From NCBI GenBank assembly GCA_903917755.1, contig CAIXBT010000006.1, forward strand, positions 1 through 38,761: a stretch of 38,761 nt of DNA, given 5' to 3'. Positions 1-7,759 of this stretch are shown here, one piece after another (the stretch's first letter is position 1; the number at the start of each line of letters is the position of its first letter). Both the position numbers and the translations under genes were made by a program. This stretch comes from an uncultured Bacteroidota bacterium. Its GTDB lineage: Bacteria > Bacteroidota > Bacteroidia > Chitinophagales > LD1. The notes under the pieces were generated by a model that was not told the origin of the DNA, did no database searches, and worked only from the letters and a program-made list of their open reading frames with translations.

Positions 1-623
1 GTATTTGAATGTTTTTTTGCTACAAAGTAATAGCTCATAAATTCTCTTAGTTTTTCAAATCGAGATGCAACACTTGATTGAGCCATACCATTAGGGTTTT
101 TATCCCCTGTCTTGTTCTCCAGATAATTTCGAAACTTGTCGAAAAAGATATTGTCAAGGTCATCAAAAGTGAAAATTTTATGTTTGGCAGAAAATTCTAA
201 TAATAAATCGTGTGTGCGGGAATGTGTTAAGTAGGTATTGTGATTGCCATTTTTCTTTATTAATAGGAATTCTTTGTAGTAGTCAAATATATTTCTGTCA
301 GCCGTTGTTTCACCTACATACTCTCTCTCTACTCCAGTAATCGAAATAGGTAGGTTGGAATGTTTTATTCGCCATTGAGCTATAATTGAGTCAATCCTCC
401 TTTCTACTTCAGAGACATTCTGAAATTCTGGCTCTTTTAAAATATTCCGTAAATCATTAGCCTTGACATATTTCTTGGTTGGATAAAATTTACGGTTGAT
501 TTTTACCCCAGTGCTAAATCTTTTTTGTTGACCAGCGATTGAAATTTCTACATAAATTGCAGACAAGCCTTTTGCGTCCTTGTTTTTTAAAGATAAATGG
601 CTTGTTTTTAGATGTGTTTTCAT
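1..623 (-). CDS. Tyrosine recombinase/integrase, N-terminal part (cut by window edge)
   Basis: Reading the minus strand from the ATG at 623 gives 207 open codons with no stop, running off the left edge. The protein starts MKTHLKTSHLSLKNKDAKG and continues through an arm-type DNA-binding region (about residues 1-60, with QKRFSTGVKINRKFY) into an alpha-helical core-binding domain (about 105-207, with FDYYKEFLL, THDLLLEFSAKH and FRNYLENKT). This order is that of Bacteroidota phage/transposon integrases of the tyrosine recombinase family. The catalytic domain (R, H, R, Y residues) lies outside the window, so activity cannot be judged. Such enzymes cut and rejoin DNA to move genomic islands and conjugative elements. 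The gene is AT-rich compared with the metabolic genes to its right, in keeping with transfer. Family assignment rests on domain pattern only. Confidence 0.75.
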   Translation of the reverse strand, partial: MKTHLKTSHLSLKNKDAKGLSAIYVEISIAGQQKRFSTGVKINRKFYPTKKYVKANDLRNILKEPEFQNVSEVERRIDSIIAQWRIKHSNLPISITGVEREYVGETTADRNIFDYYKEFLLIKKNGNHNTYLTHSRTHDLLLEFSAKHKIFTFDDLDNIFFDKFRNYLENKTGDKNPNGMAQSSVASRFEKLREFMSYYFVAKKHSN

Positions 624-828
624 AGTGATATTTTGTTTACAAATGAGACACAAAGTTAGTCTATGTTTAGTCTAAAAAACAAGTGGAACCGCTTGGAAGT
701 GTTTGGAACGAATACCTCAAAATCCCCTATTGGTAAGGGTTTGATGGAATGATTTGGAAAGGCAATGCTGGTAGTACTCTTCTTCCCGCAAATGAGACCA
801 GAGAAGGAAGGGTAAAATAAATTTTCAC

Positions 829-1149
829 ATGAAATTGAGTCATTCATTTTCAGGGGCCTTAAGGACATTTGCCTATTTTATGGCAAGCGGTAAGCACTAT
901 AATCTTAAGGGTATAGATTATTTATGTCTTTACGGTGAAGAGCCGAGTGCAATTGAGCAGGTTTTTGCCATTTATGTCAATGTCATAGAATTAGATGATA
1001 AGGGCAAGGTGTTAAATGCTAAATATGCAGAATGTAGAGCTTCAGACTATTTGCGGTCTTATTGCGATCCCAATTTTGTGGTGTCGCCACCATTTGAAGA
1101 TTGGGAAACAGCGCTACATAACCCACCACAATTATTGGATTTAATTTGA
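829..1149 (+). CDS. Uncharacterised small protein (106 aa)
   Basis: The ATG at 829 opens a 106-residue protein with no signal peptide or membrane segment. It has a compact, conserved-looking core: SGALRTFAYFMASGKHYNLKG, then a region with CLYGEEPSAIEQVFAIYVNV, then YAECRASDYLRSYCDP. It resembles a family of small cytoplasmic proteins of unknown function seen in bacterial accessory regions (possibly the group named DUF7677; this is recollection, not a search). Acidic and aromatic composition and the setting next to an integrase and a toxin-antitoxin locus would fit an immunity or defence-associated protein, but that is inference only. A GGAAGG stretch lies upstream, rather far from the start (over 20 bases). 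No function is proposed. Confidence 0.6.
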   Translation: MKLSHSFSGALRTFAYFMASGKHYNLKGIDYLCLYGEEPSAIEQVFAIYVNVIELDDKGKVLNAKYAECRASDYLRSYCDPNFVVSPPFEDWETALHNPPQLLDLI

Positions 1150-1191
1150 CGAATTGGCTTAGCAAATGTCGGAGAAGGAGAGTAATTAACT

Positions 1192-1483
1192 TCAAATCCT
1201 GTCTTTCCAATAAAAGGGTTTTCTGCTTTGGTGTTGAATGGCAAGAATGATCACTTCATCGTTTGAAGCGGAATAGTCGTAAACAATAGAGTAAGGAAAT
1301 ATCTTAAAATTCAGCTTTCTAAGATCCAAATAATAATGGGCCCATGCCTTTGGCATGGCTTCAATGAATGAAAGTGTTTGTTCAAAATCGTATAGATATT
1401 TCTCGGCAAGTTCAGGTGATATTCCAGCATAGTACAGTGCAGATTCTACAATTCAAGCCTTCTGAAGGATGAATTTGACTCAT
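1192..1483 (-). pseudogene. RelE/ParE-family toxin, frameshifted near its N-terminus
   Basis: The ATG (1483-1481) overlaps the antitoxin stop as ATGA, the normal coupling for this kind of pair. It reads MSQIHPSEGL, then runs into a stop after 23 codons. From about 1445 down to 1192 another frame reads ESALYYAGISPELAEKYLYD and goes on to AWAHYYLDLRKLNFKIF, VYDYSASNDEVIILAIQHQS and KPFYWKDRI, a clear ParE-type mRNase/gyrase-toxin fold with the usual C-terminal HQSRxP. The two frames join if two bases are restored near 1450-1462, where short T and A runs each look one base short. The product would then be about 97 residues. As written the toxin cannot be made. Either the gene is genuinely dead or the assembly has two homopolymer errors. 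Confidence 0.75.
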
Positions 1484-1707
1484 GTTCTTATTCTATTTCT
1501 CAGGTCAGCGATCACAGATTTTGCCGAAACTAAATTTGCGTTTCCGGTCCGCACTTCGTCAAGACGTTTTTGCAATTCCAATTGCCATGCCTTTATGTAA
1601 TCTGGCTCAGTTGAATTTTGCTTATCCCTTAAAAAAATGCCGATCAACTCTCTTTCCTCTACGGAAAGTAACGATATTTCGTTCTGTATTTTCTCCAATT
1701 TTCCCAT
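1480..1707 (-). CDS. Addiction-module antitoxin (unstable antitoxin family)
   Basis: A 75-residue acidic and helical protein starting MGKLEKIQNEISLLSVEERE, with the pattern of the short 'addiction module component' antitoxins (Unstab_antitox family): an N-terminal helix of hydrophobic and glutamate residues (VEERELIGIFLRD), a central aromatic (AWQLELQKRLDEV) and a C-terminal tail that wraps the toxin. The start is supported by an AAAGG ribosome site about 7 bases upstream of the ATG at 1707. The stop overlaps the start of the ParE-like toxin by four bases, so the two were one translationally coupled unit. Because the toxin is frameshifted here, the antitoxin is effectively an orphan. A candidate promoter lies at 1726-1756. 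The same antitoxin family recurs at 11238-11453. Confidence 0.75.
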   Translation of the reverse strand: MGKLEKIQNEISLLSVEERELIGIFLRDKQNSTEPDYIKAWQLELQKRLDEVRTGNANLVSAKSVIADLRNRIRT

Positions 1708-1725
1708 GACCCATCCTTTGTATTG

Positions 1726-1756
1726 TAAAGATAATGGATTTTGCTTTTATATACAA
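1726..1756 (-). promoter_or_regulatory. Candidate Bacteroidota promoter for the antitoxin/toxin pair
   Basis: On the minus strand TTG (1756-1754) is followed after 20 bases by TATCTTTA (1733-1726), one mismatch from the Bacteroidota -7 consensus TAnnTTTG, with a normal -33/-7 spacing. It would start transcription roughly 10-15 bases before the antitoxin ATG. The TACAAT/ATTGTA half-sites at 1723-1728 and 1753-1758 could be antitoxin operator sites, but the spacer is long. Confidence 0.4.
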
Positions 1757-1768
1757 TGCACTACCCTG

Positions 1769-3481
1769 CTAAAACTCCCACCCGATCAGCCCTGCCACTT
1801 CCTCTGCAGACAGAGGCTTAACAGCTTTCAGATCAGAACCGCCATAATGTGTGGTCAGATATTTCAATGCCGGTTCAACCCATCCTTTGCTGCCATCATC
1901 GAGTGCATCTATGAGCAGCGATATCTGATATAGTGAGGTCAGCTTTTCGAAAAATACACGAGCGGTAGCTTCCATCTCATCCTGTGGCAGCTGTCTGAGC
2001 TGTTCGCCGAATGCGATGATCTTAGATAGCTCCTCTTTCACAAAAGCGCCATACACCTGACTCCTGGCCGCACTTGCACTGATCTCGGAGGATATCATTT
2101 TAAACCCATCAGATTTAAACAAGGCACGCAGCATATCCAGGATGATGATATTGCCGGAACCTTCCCATATCGGCAGCACCATCATATCGCGCATGAGTTT
2201 AGGTATTACACCGTCTTCGATATAACCGATACCACCCATCAGCTCCATGCTTTCGCGAACTATATAGACTCCCTTTTCAGCGGACCATTTTTTAGCCATC
2301 GGATTTATGATGCGGAAAAGCTGTGCTTCTCTTTCATTGCCGTTATCAGCATTGTCCAGCGCTTTGACCGCGCGCCATACGAGATAGAAGTTCGCCACAT
2401 TTAGCGCACCGATCTCTGTCAGTTTGGTGCGAATGAGCGCATGTTCCAGCACAGTCTTGCCGAAAGTCTGACGTGTATTCAGATATTGATATGCCTCGAT
2501 CAGAGCGCGCCGTGAGTTAGACAGTGCAGCCACAGAATTATACAGGCGAGAGAGGTTCACCATGTCTACCATCACTTTGAATCCCTCAAATTCATTGCCT
2601 ATCAGTTTCCCGACGGTATCGGTCAGTATGCACTCTGCACTTGCCATACTGCGCACACCGAGTTTTTCTTTCAGCCTGATGAAATCGATGGGATTTCTTT
2701 CTCCATCTGGCAGATTTTTTTCTACCAGAAATATCGACAGACCTTTGGTACCTTTGATGGCCTCATCTGTACGTGCCAGCGCGAAAATGATATCCGCATT
2801 GGCATTACTGCAGAACCACTTTTCGCCGTTCAGCAGATAGTTTTTTTCTTCCTTATAGGTCGCTGTGGTGATATTGGCCCCCACATCCGAACCGCCTGTC
2901 TTTTCGGTCAGATACATAGCCCCCGTGAAAAGCTCTTCCGGGTTTTCGGTATAGATGCGTGCCAGCAGGCGGGCTTTGTCATCTTCATCGCAATACAGAT
3001 CTATCAACCGTGCAGCGCCATCGGTCATGCATAGCGGGCAGTACTGTCCGCTCTCACTCATGGCATAGAGATAGCCCGCCGCAAAACCCAAACGATGTGT
3101 TTCTTTGATGAATTTTTTGCGAAGCGATGGCTCCCATTTCACCCGAAACATTTCGGTCTTCACGGCTGTTCTCATGAGCTCCCAGTAGGCAGGATGAAAA
3201 CTGATCTCATTTATATCCTCGCCAAAAAAATTGCGCTTGACCAGTTGCGGGCCATATTTATCTGCCTGCAGAGAGAGTTCATTCATCTTGCCCGCAGCCT
3301 CGGCACCGGTATACTCCAGTTTGTCCTGCATGTAGGCGAGTCCTTCTTTTGACACTTCATGAGCCAGATAGTGGCGAAGTATCTGATCGCTTTTATAAAA
3401 ATTTTCGCTGGGGCGAAACTCCGTATTCAGTACTTTGTTCTTTTCTTTGGGATAGCGTGCGGTAGATAGCGTTGTGTCCAT
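1769..3481 (-). CDS. Acyl-CoA dehydrogenase, AidB-like
   Basis: A 570-residue flavoprotein of the acyl-CoA dehydrogenase superfamily, which oxidises the alpha-beta bond of an acyl-CoA using FAD. The helical N-terminal domain (about 1-180) is followed by the beta-domain signature YLTEKTGGSDVGAN (about 190-205) and NGEKWFCSNANAD, then the C-terminal helical bundle with RQTFGKTVLEHALIRTKL and LMGGIGYIEDG. Near residue 440 comes PIWEGSGNII, whose glutamate is at the place of the catalytic base in AidB and isovaleryl-CoA dehydrogenase relatives. At 570 residues it is longer than ordinary 380-residue dehydrogenases, as expected for the AidB branch common in Bacteroidota. AidB itself binds DNA and protects against alkylation in E. 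coli; whether this one does is unknown. It stands alone, with a palindromic candidate operator just upstream. Confidence 0.88.
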   Translation of the reverse strand: MDTTLSTARYPKEKNKVLNTEFRPSENFYKSDQILRHYLAHEVSKEGLAYMQDKLEYTGAEAAGKMNELSLQADKYGPQLVKRNFFGEDINEISFHPAYWELMRTAVKTEMFRVKWEPSLRKKFIKETHRLGFAAGYLYAMSESGQYCPLCMTDGAARLIDLYCDEDDKARLLARIYTENPEELFTGAMYLTEKTGGSDVGANITTATYKEEKNYLLNGEKWFCSNANADIIFALARTDEAIKGTKGLSIFLVEKNLPDGERNPIDFIRLKEKLGVRSMASAECILTDTVGKLIGNEFEGFKVMVDMVNLSRLYNSVAALSNSRRALIEAYQYLNTRQTFGKTVLEHALIRTKLTEIGALNVANFYLVWRAVKALDNADNGNEREAQLFRIINPMAKKWSAEKGVYIVRESMELMGGIGYIEDGVIPKLMRDMMVLPIWEGSGNIIILDMLRALFKSDGFKMISSEISASAARSQVYGAFVKEELSKIIAFGEQLRQLPQDEMEATARVFFEKLTSLYQISLLIDALDDGSKGWVEPALKYLTTHYGGSDLKAVKPLSAEEVAGLIGWEF

Positions 3482-3496
3482 TTTGCTTTGTTTAGT

Positions 3497-3518
3497 AAAT
3501 ACTAAGTTAATAGTATTT
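3497..3518. promoter_or_regulatory. 22-bp palindrome upstream of the acyl-CoA dehydrogenase, candidate operator
   Basis: AAATACTA (3497-3504) and TAGTATTT (3511-3518) are perfect inverted arms separated by six bases, 16-37 bases upstream of the ATG at 3481. A further TAGTA at 3493-3497 overlaps the left arm, giving a second nested palindrome. This is the size and position expected for a TetR- or FadR-type repressor operator controlling fatty-acid genes. The region is AT-rich, so a chance palindrome is possible. Confidence 0.35.
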
Positions 3519-3600
3519 CAAGTGTCAAAAGCATGATTTTTCTTAGCCATTACCTTAAAAAGGAGCCCCCCGACAGCTACTTTGTATCCACGCCGCTTAT

Positions 3601-3665
3601 TTACTTGTTACTGAACTTAAAGAGAAAATAATTTTCCGCTTTAGAGCATTGTTGCGCCTCATACG
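3601..3665 (-). repeat. Remnant copy of the 3' end of a rhomboid gene
   Basis: Bases 3608-3629 are identical (22 of 22) to 6038-6059, the last codons of the rhomboid gene at 6031-6903, in the same orientation. Similarity fades but continues to about 3650. Read on the minus strand the copy gives CSKAENYFLFKFSNK followed by a stop, matching the true tail LSKEEKDFLFKFSNK. There is no start codon or catalytic domain, so this is a gene fragment. With the real gene end it brackets the BRCT/propeller gene as a direct repeat. Confidence 0.65.
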
Positions 3666-3743
3666 TGACTCTAAAGGATATCTTTTATATTTACCACACA
3701 TGGCATAAAGAACAAAGTATAAAATATAAAACCTAACCCAACC

Positions 3744-6014
3744 ATGAAAGCATTAAGCAATAAAACCATTCTATTCTCCGGCGTATTTGAAGGATATGAT
3801 AGAACTGATCTGGAGATGCGCGCTGTGGCTGCAGGCGCTAAACTTTTAAGTGGAGTAACAAAAAATCTCGACTACCTCGTAGCCGGCGAAAAGATGGGTC
3901 CTCAAAAAAAGCTGAAGGCCGCCGAACTCGGAGTACCCGTCATCACTTTGCAGGACTTTCTGAATATGCTGGGCACCGAGCCTCAGGCCAAAAGCACAAG
4001 ATCAGTATCAGTAGAAAAGGAAACCAATACAGACGCAGCTATACAGCAGATAGAAAAGATCAACTGGTCTACATTTAAGGCAGCTACTGACTTGCAGCCC
4101 CTGCGCGATCTCCTGCAGCAGATAGAAAAGAAACAAGGTGTTGACCTGCACAAAAAGGTATCAGACCTCCTGCTAAAGAAAACGAAATGGCGACTGCAGC
4201 ATAACTATGGACATAAAAGCGAGATGGTGGCTTTCGGCCTGAGTCCTGACGGCAAATATTTTGCTACTGGTAGCTGGGTGAGCGATGACTACGAAGCAGG
4301 CGGAGACCTGATGGTCTGGGAGGTCGCATCCGGCAGATGCATCCGTACACACAACGTGGATGGAGGTCTGGGGTGGCCGGATTATGCTGACTGTATTCAG
4401 TGGAGCGCAGATGGCAGCCTGCTGGGGATCAGCGAAAACACAAATGCTGTAGGAGTATATCAGGCTTTCTCTCCTGATTTTAAAAATATCGCATACGCAG
4501 GTGTGACAGATGGGTACTCAAGACCAGCCGCATGGGCTCTCTCGCCTGACAATAAGATGATCACTGTTTCCTGTCACTATGGCAAGGATAATGTGCCCGG
4601 TGGCAAATGCCTGCTGAAGGATTTTGACGAAGATGAGATGCAGTGGTTCGCAGAAAGCTGGGACAAATCCCTCTACAAAACGAAAAATGGTAGTGACGAC
4701 GAAGCAGAACTGCACCCTATGAAATGGACAAAGTGGAGCCCCGATGGCAAATGGATATATGGCGCCAGCAATCGTCAGTTCTATACCATCAATGCCAAAA
4801 CGGGTGATCTGAGATACGCTCTCACCGTGGGTTCGAACGAACATGCAGCAGTGAGCTCTGATGAGACACTGATCGCTATGGATATGGGAGGGCTTTCTTT
4901 TTATAGTTTTGAAAACGGCACTCTGATCAAAACACACAAGACCAAAACCATCAACGATCTCCTCTGGGCCTCAGGCAAAAAAAACAGACTGGCAGTGATC
5001 GGCGCCGGTATTCAAATATATGACAATGCAGAACTGCTATGCAGCATCGATACATCACCCATCAAGGCTAAATACGATCTCCCCGATGCCAGACAGTGGG
5101 CATTCTCTCCCGATGGCGGAAGCGGTGCCTGTCTCACAGCCAAAGGTATCGTGCTGATATGGAGTATTAGTAACGAGCCTCAGCTGGTCAATACCATACA
5201 GGTCAAAAAAGATGCACGAGGCATCTATTGGGGAGCCGGCGATATCCTTGTGGCCGTTTCGGGTTCAGATGTTGAATTCATCAATATTAAAAACGGTGAA
5301 ACCCTCAATGCTTATACCATTGATCACGGCAGCGGGGTTTCCATACCATATACCAGTATGTCGCCATTGGCCAGCTCTGCCCTCGAGGCTCAGTCAGCCA
5401 ATATCTCCTGTGCCATTTATAATAAAAAAGACTTCCGTTGGATCGCGGTCTTTGACAATGTGGTGGTAGCACCCGCCGATCTTCATTCAAAACTGGATGA
5501 GACCATCAGCTGCATACTCGATGAGAGATACAGCTGGCCGTGGAGATGGACGAAGCCTAATGTCTTTGCCACTGCTACAGAGGCAGCTAAAATGCTGCCG
5601 GCCTATACCGCAGCGCAGCTGGCCACAGTGAGTCTTGCCCCGCCTATACTCACTCAGGATGAGCTATTCGAGACACTTAGTATTAATGATAAGTGCTTCG
5701 CCAGCACGGTGGCCACTTTCAAAAAAAGTATTAAGATCACAGAGATCGTGATCCCGCTGAAGGATGCTAAATTTTATAAAGCACAAAACAAAATGCAGGG
5801 TCCAACTCTGATCATGGAGAATGTTAAGAAGCTGGTGGGGAAAGTTGTCTTGTTCGCACATAAATATTCTCCTAATAGAACTCAGATCGGCTCTATCATA
5901 GGTTTCTATGACGGCACTGTCATTGTGATATACAAAACCGCTACCAGTAGCGGTATGGCCAGAGCTGCCTGTGAGGACTATATATTCATGGCTGAGGCAG
6001 TAGCTAAAGACTAA
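3744..6014 (+). CDS. BRCT domain fused to a WD40-like beta-propeller protein
   Basis: The 756-residue product starts with a BRCT domain (about 3-76: KALSNKTILFSGVFEGYD, the GAKLLSGVTKNLDYLVAGEK strand-loop, and ELGVPVITLQDFLNML), of the type found at the C-terminus of NAD-dependent DNA ligase, where it binds DNA ends or phosphopeptides. A charged helical linker (about 90-150) leads into WD40-like blades, recognisable by repeated SPDGK or SADGS turns (FGLSPDGKYFATGS near 165, QWSADGSLLGIS near 220, WALSPDNKMITVS, KWSPDGKWIYGAS, AFSPDGG). The last 180 residues are not assigned. No signal peptide is present, so it is expected in the cytoplasm. It stands alone between the acyl-CoA dehydrogenase and the rhomboid genes and is bracketed by a rhomboid-tail duplication. 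A signalling or DNA-damage scaffold role is only a guess. Confidence 0.8.
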   Translation: MKALSNKTILFSGVFEGYDRTDLEMRAVAAGAKLLSGVTKNLDYLVAGEKMGPQKKLKAAELGVPVITLQDFLNMLGTEPQAKSTRSVSVEKETNTDAAIQQIEKINWSTFKAATDLQPLRDLLQQIEKKQGVDLHKKVSDLLLKKTKWRLQHNYGHKSEMVAFGLSPDGKYFATGSWVSDDYEAGGDLMVWEVASGRCIRTHNVDGGLGWPDYADCIQWSADGSLLGISENTNAVGVYQAFSPDFKNIAYAGVTDGYSRPAAWALSPDNKMITVSCHYGKDNVPGGKCLLKDFDEDEMQWFAESWDKSLYKTKNGSDDEAELHPMKWTKWSPDGKWIYGASNRQFYTINAKTGDLRYALTVGSNEHAAVSSDETLIAMDMGGLSFYSFENGTLIKTHKTKTINDLLWASGKKNRLAVIGAGIQIYDNAELLCSIDTSPIKAKYDLPDARQWAFSPDGGSGACLTAKGIVLIWSISNEPQLVNTIQVKKDARGIYWGAGDILVAVSGSDVEFINIKNGETLNAYTIDHGSGVSIPYTSMSPLASSALEAQSANISCAIYNKKDFRWIAVFDNVVVAPADLHSKLDETISCILDERYSWPWRWTKPNVFATATEAAKMLPAYTAAQLATVSLAPPILTQDELFETLSINDKCFASTVATFKKSIKITEIVIPLKDAKFYKAQNKMQGPTLIMENVKKLVGKVVLFAHKYSPNRTQIGSIIGFYDGTVIVIYKTATSSGMARAACEDYIFMAEAVAKD

Positions 6015-6030
6015 TGTCCGCTTCTGTTCA

Positions 6031-6903
6031 CTATTTATTACTGAACTTAAAGAGAAAATCCTTTTCCTCTTTCGAAAGGCTGTTATAGCCTGATTTAGCT
6101 ATTTTGTCGAGTATCAGGTCCAGTTTCTTTTGTTCGCTGTCAGATGGAGAATCCTTTCTGTTTGCGGTATTGACATAAGTGGCTTTGAGCTTGCTTTTGG
6201 GTTTAAACAAACCTGCAATCTTATCTAAAAAAGTAAACCAGTCTGTCCCTGCCCGCAGAGATATGATATACAGATAGCCAAAAGCTGCACCGCCTATATG
6301 CGAGATCATACCACCTGCATTGCCGCCTGCTATGGTCACATAACTGATCAGAAAACATACGAGGGCCACATATTTGATAGCCACCTCACCGATCAGCCAG
6401 ATATTCACCCGGTGCTCGGGATTGAGTGCTGTGGCAGCAAATATAACTGCAAAAATACCCGCAGATGCGCCCACCAGATGTCCGTTATTTATACTCGTAG
6501 CAAGTACTGGCAGCAGATGGCTGATGCACATGGTCAGGATGCCTCCCGTCAGGCTACCGAAAATAAAAATAGCGAGCAATCGCTTCTCCCGCATATACAA
6601 TTCATATATCTCACCAAACCAATACAGACATAGCATATTGAAAACGATATGCGAGAGGCCCGCATGCATGAACATGAACGTAATGAGTGACCAGGGCTGC
6701 CACAGCAGGCTGCCGAAGCTCAATGGCAGAGCAAACCTGTCATATATATTGACATAATACCAGACATCCTTTTTGGCAGACCAAAATCCAAGATGCAAGG
6801 TTTCAAACACTAAAAAAAATACAATACAGATACAGATCAATATCATCACGATATTGCCGCGTCTGAACTGATAGCTTATATCTTCCCAAATGGATCTGAA
6901 CAT
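6031..6903 (-). CDS. Rhomboid-family intramembrane serine protease (290 aa)
   Basis: A six- or seven-segment membrane protein that would cleave transmembrane helices within the bilayer. Visible hallmarks are HAGLSHIVFNMLCLYWFG (about 80-97, the HxxxN region), the nucleophile motif GASAGIF with Ser147, and SHIGGAAFGY with His202, giving the Ser-His dyad. A cytoplasmic C-terminal tail (about 225-290) ends KEEKDFLFKFSNK, a tail common on Bacteroidota rhomboids. The gene lies 39 bases downstream of the second rhomboid and is probably co-transcribed with it. Its last codons are duplicated at 3601-3665. The substrate cannot be told from sequence. Confidence 0.9.
   Translation of the reverse strand: MFRSIWEDISYQFRRGNIVMILICICIVFFLVFETLHLGFWSAKKDVWYYVNIYDRFALPLSFGSLLWQPWSLITFMFMHAGLSHIVFNMLCLYWFGEIYELYMREKRLLAIFIFGSLTGGILTMCISHLLPVLATSINNGHLVGASAGIFAVIFAATALNPEHRVNIWLIGEVAIKYVALVCFLISYVTIAGGNAGGMISHIGGAAFGYLYIISLRAGTDWFTFLDKIAGLFKPKSKLKATYVNTANRKDSPSDSEQKKLDLILDKIAKSGYNSLSKEEKDFLFKFSNK
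6038..6085 (-). repeat. Rhomboid 3' end matching the remnant at 3601-3665
   Basis: Direct-orientation partner of the fragment upstream of the BRCT/propeller gene: the first 22 bases (6038-6059) are identical to 3608-3629, and similarity continues weakly further into the rhomboid coding sequence. The two copies start 2430 bases apart and enclose exactly one gene. Confidence 0.6.
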
Positions 6904-6942
6904 CTTTGTCGTTTATGGTTTTATCGTTTCGCAATAGCATTC

Positions 6943-7659
6943 TCAAAATAAAAAAGTTCTGTTGCGATTCCAGATCTTTACTATGATATATCCGGTCAAT
7001 GCTCCTCCGATATGTGCGAAATGCCCTGTGGTATCTGATGGATTGTTAGCGAAGCCAAATACCACTTCACCAAAAAACATAGCTCCCAGGAGATATTTGG
7101 CCTTGATCGGTACGGGTATGAACATCAGCATCAGTTCCGTATTGGGAAAATACATCATAAAGGCCGCCTGCAATCCGAATATGGCTCCCGATGCACCTAC
7201 CGCCGTAGCGTTGACCAGGGAGAAAAGCTGCTGACTGGAGTACACCATATTCATCGGCGGAACGAAGGTTCCCGCTATGTTATATATCTGCAGTGCCTTG
7301 ATACCAAAATCCAATATCGTAGCTCCAAGACCAGTCATCAGATAAAATTCCAGAAATCGCCTTTGCCCCCAGAACCGCTCCAGCATGCTACCGAATATAT
7401 ACAGGGCAACCATATTGAAGAAGATATGCCCGATACCCTCGTGCATGAACATGTGCGTTACTATCTGAAACGGCCTGAAAAATTCTGAGGTGGGATAATG
7501 CACCCCCAGAAACATGAGCGCAGGACTGATCACTCTGTCATATAGCGTGGATGGAAAGATGCCCGGCAGCAGTGATGTGACTCCGTAAATGAAGACATTT
7601 ATTGCTATCAGATTGAATACTACACTGCGGGTATCGATATTAGGACCTCGATTGTACAT
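6943..7659 (-). CDS. Rhomboid-family intramembrane serine protease (238 aa)
   Basis: A second rhomboid protease, first gene of the minus-strand pair. It has HEGIGHIFFNMVALYIFGSM (about 73-92), GASGAIFGLQAAF with the predicted nucleophile Ser157, and HFAHIGGALTGY with the dyad His216. Six membrane segments are visible. It lacks the long cytoplasmic tail of its neighbour and ends soon after the last helix (KIWNRNRTFLF). The ATG at 7659 faces coaX, 100 bases away, so both transcripts start from a shared intergenic stretch. Tandem rhomboids in this arrangement are frequent in Bacteroidota; the pair may have split by duplication. Confidence 0.9.
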   Translation of the reverse strand: MYNRGPNIDTRSVVFNLIAINVFIYGVTSLLPGIFPSTLYDRVISPALMFLGVHYPTSEFFRPFQIVTHMFMHEGIGHIFFNMVALYIFGSMLERFWGQRRFLEFYLMTGLGATILDFGIKALQIYNIAGTFVPPMNMVYSSQQLFSLVNATAVGASGAIFGLQAAFMMYFPNTELMLMFIPVPIKAKYLLGAMFFGEVVFGFANNPSDTTGHFAHIGGALTGYIIVKIWNRNRTFLF

Positions 7660-7759
7660 GCTGTAAAATTAGTAAAGCCGTTGATAATGATATACCAGAT
7701 TATGAACGAAAACGCCCCTGCTGACATTGTAAGCGAATAAAATCTATTTTTGTTTGAAT

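Noticed and set aside
663-815. A possible small plus-strand reading frame starting MFSLKNKWNRLEVFGTN, broken by one TGA about 30 codons in and ending near 815
   Set aside because: It needs read-through of a stop, has no recognisable relative, and another frame on the minus strand is equally open. It may be a decayed gene but cannot be supported.
4518-4937. 139-codon minus-strand frame inside the BRCT/propeller gene
   Set aside because: A shadow of the strongly supported plus-strand gene, with no domain of its own.
7745-7752. TATTTTTG as a -7 box for coaX
   Set aside because: It fits TAnnTTTG but lies almost on the start codon, and the nearest TTG upstream is only 15 bases away, too short for a normal promoter.
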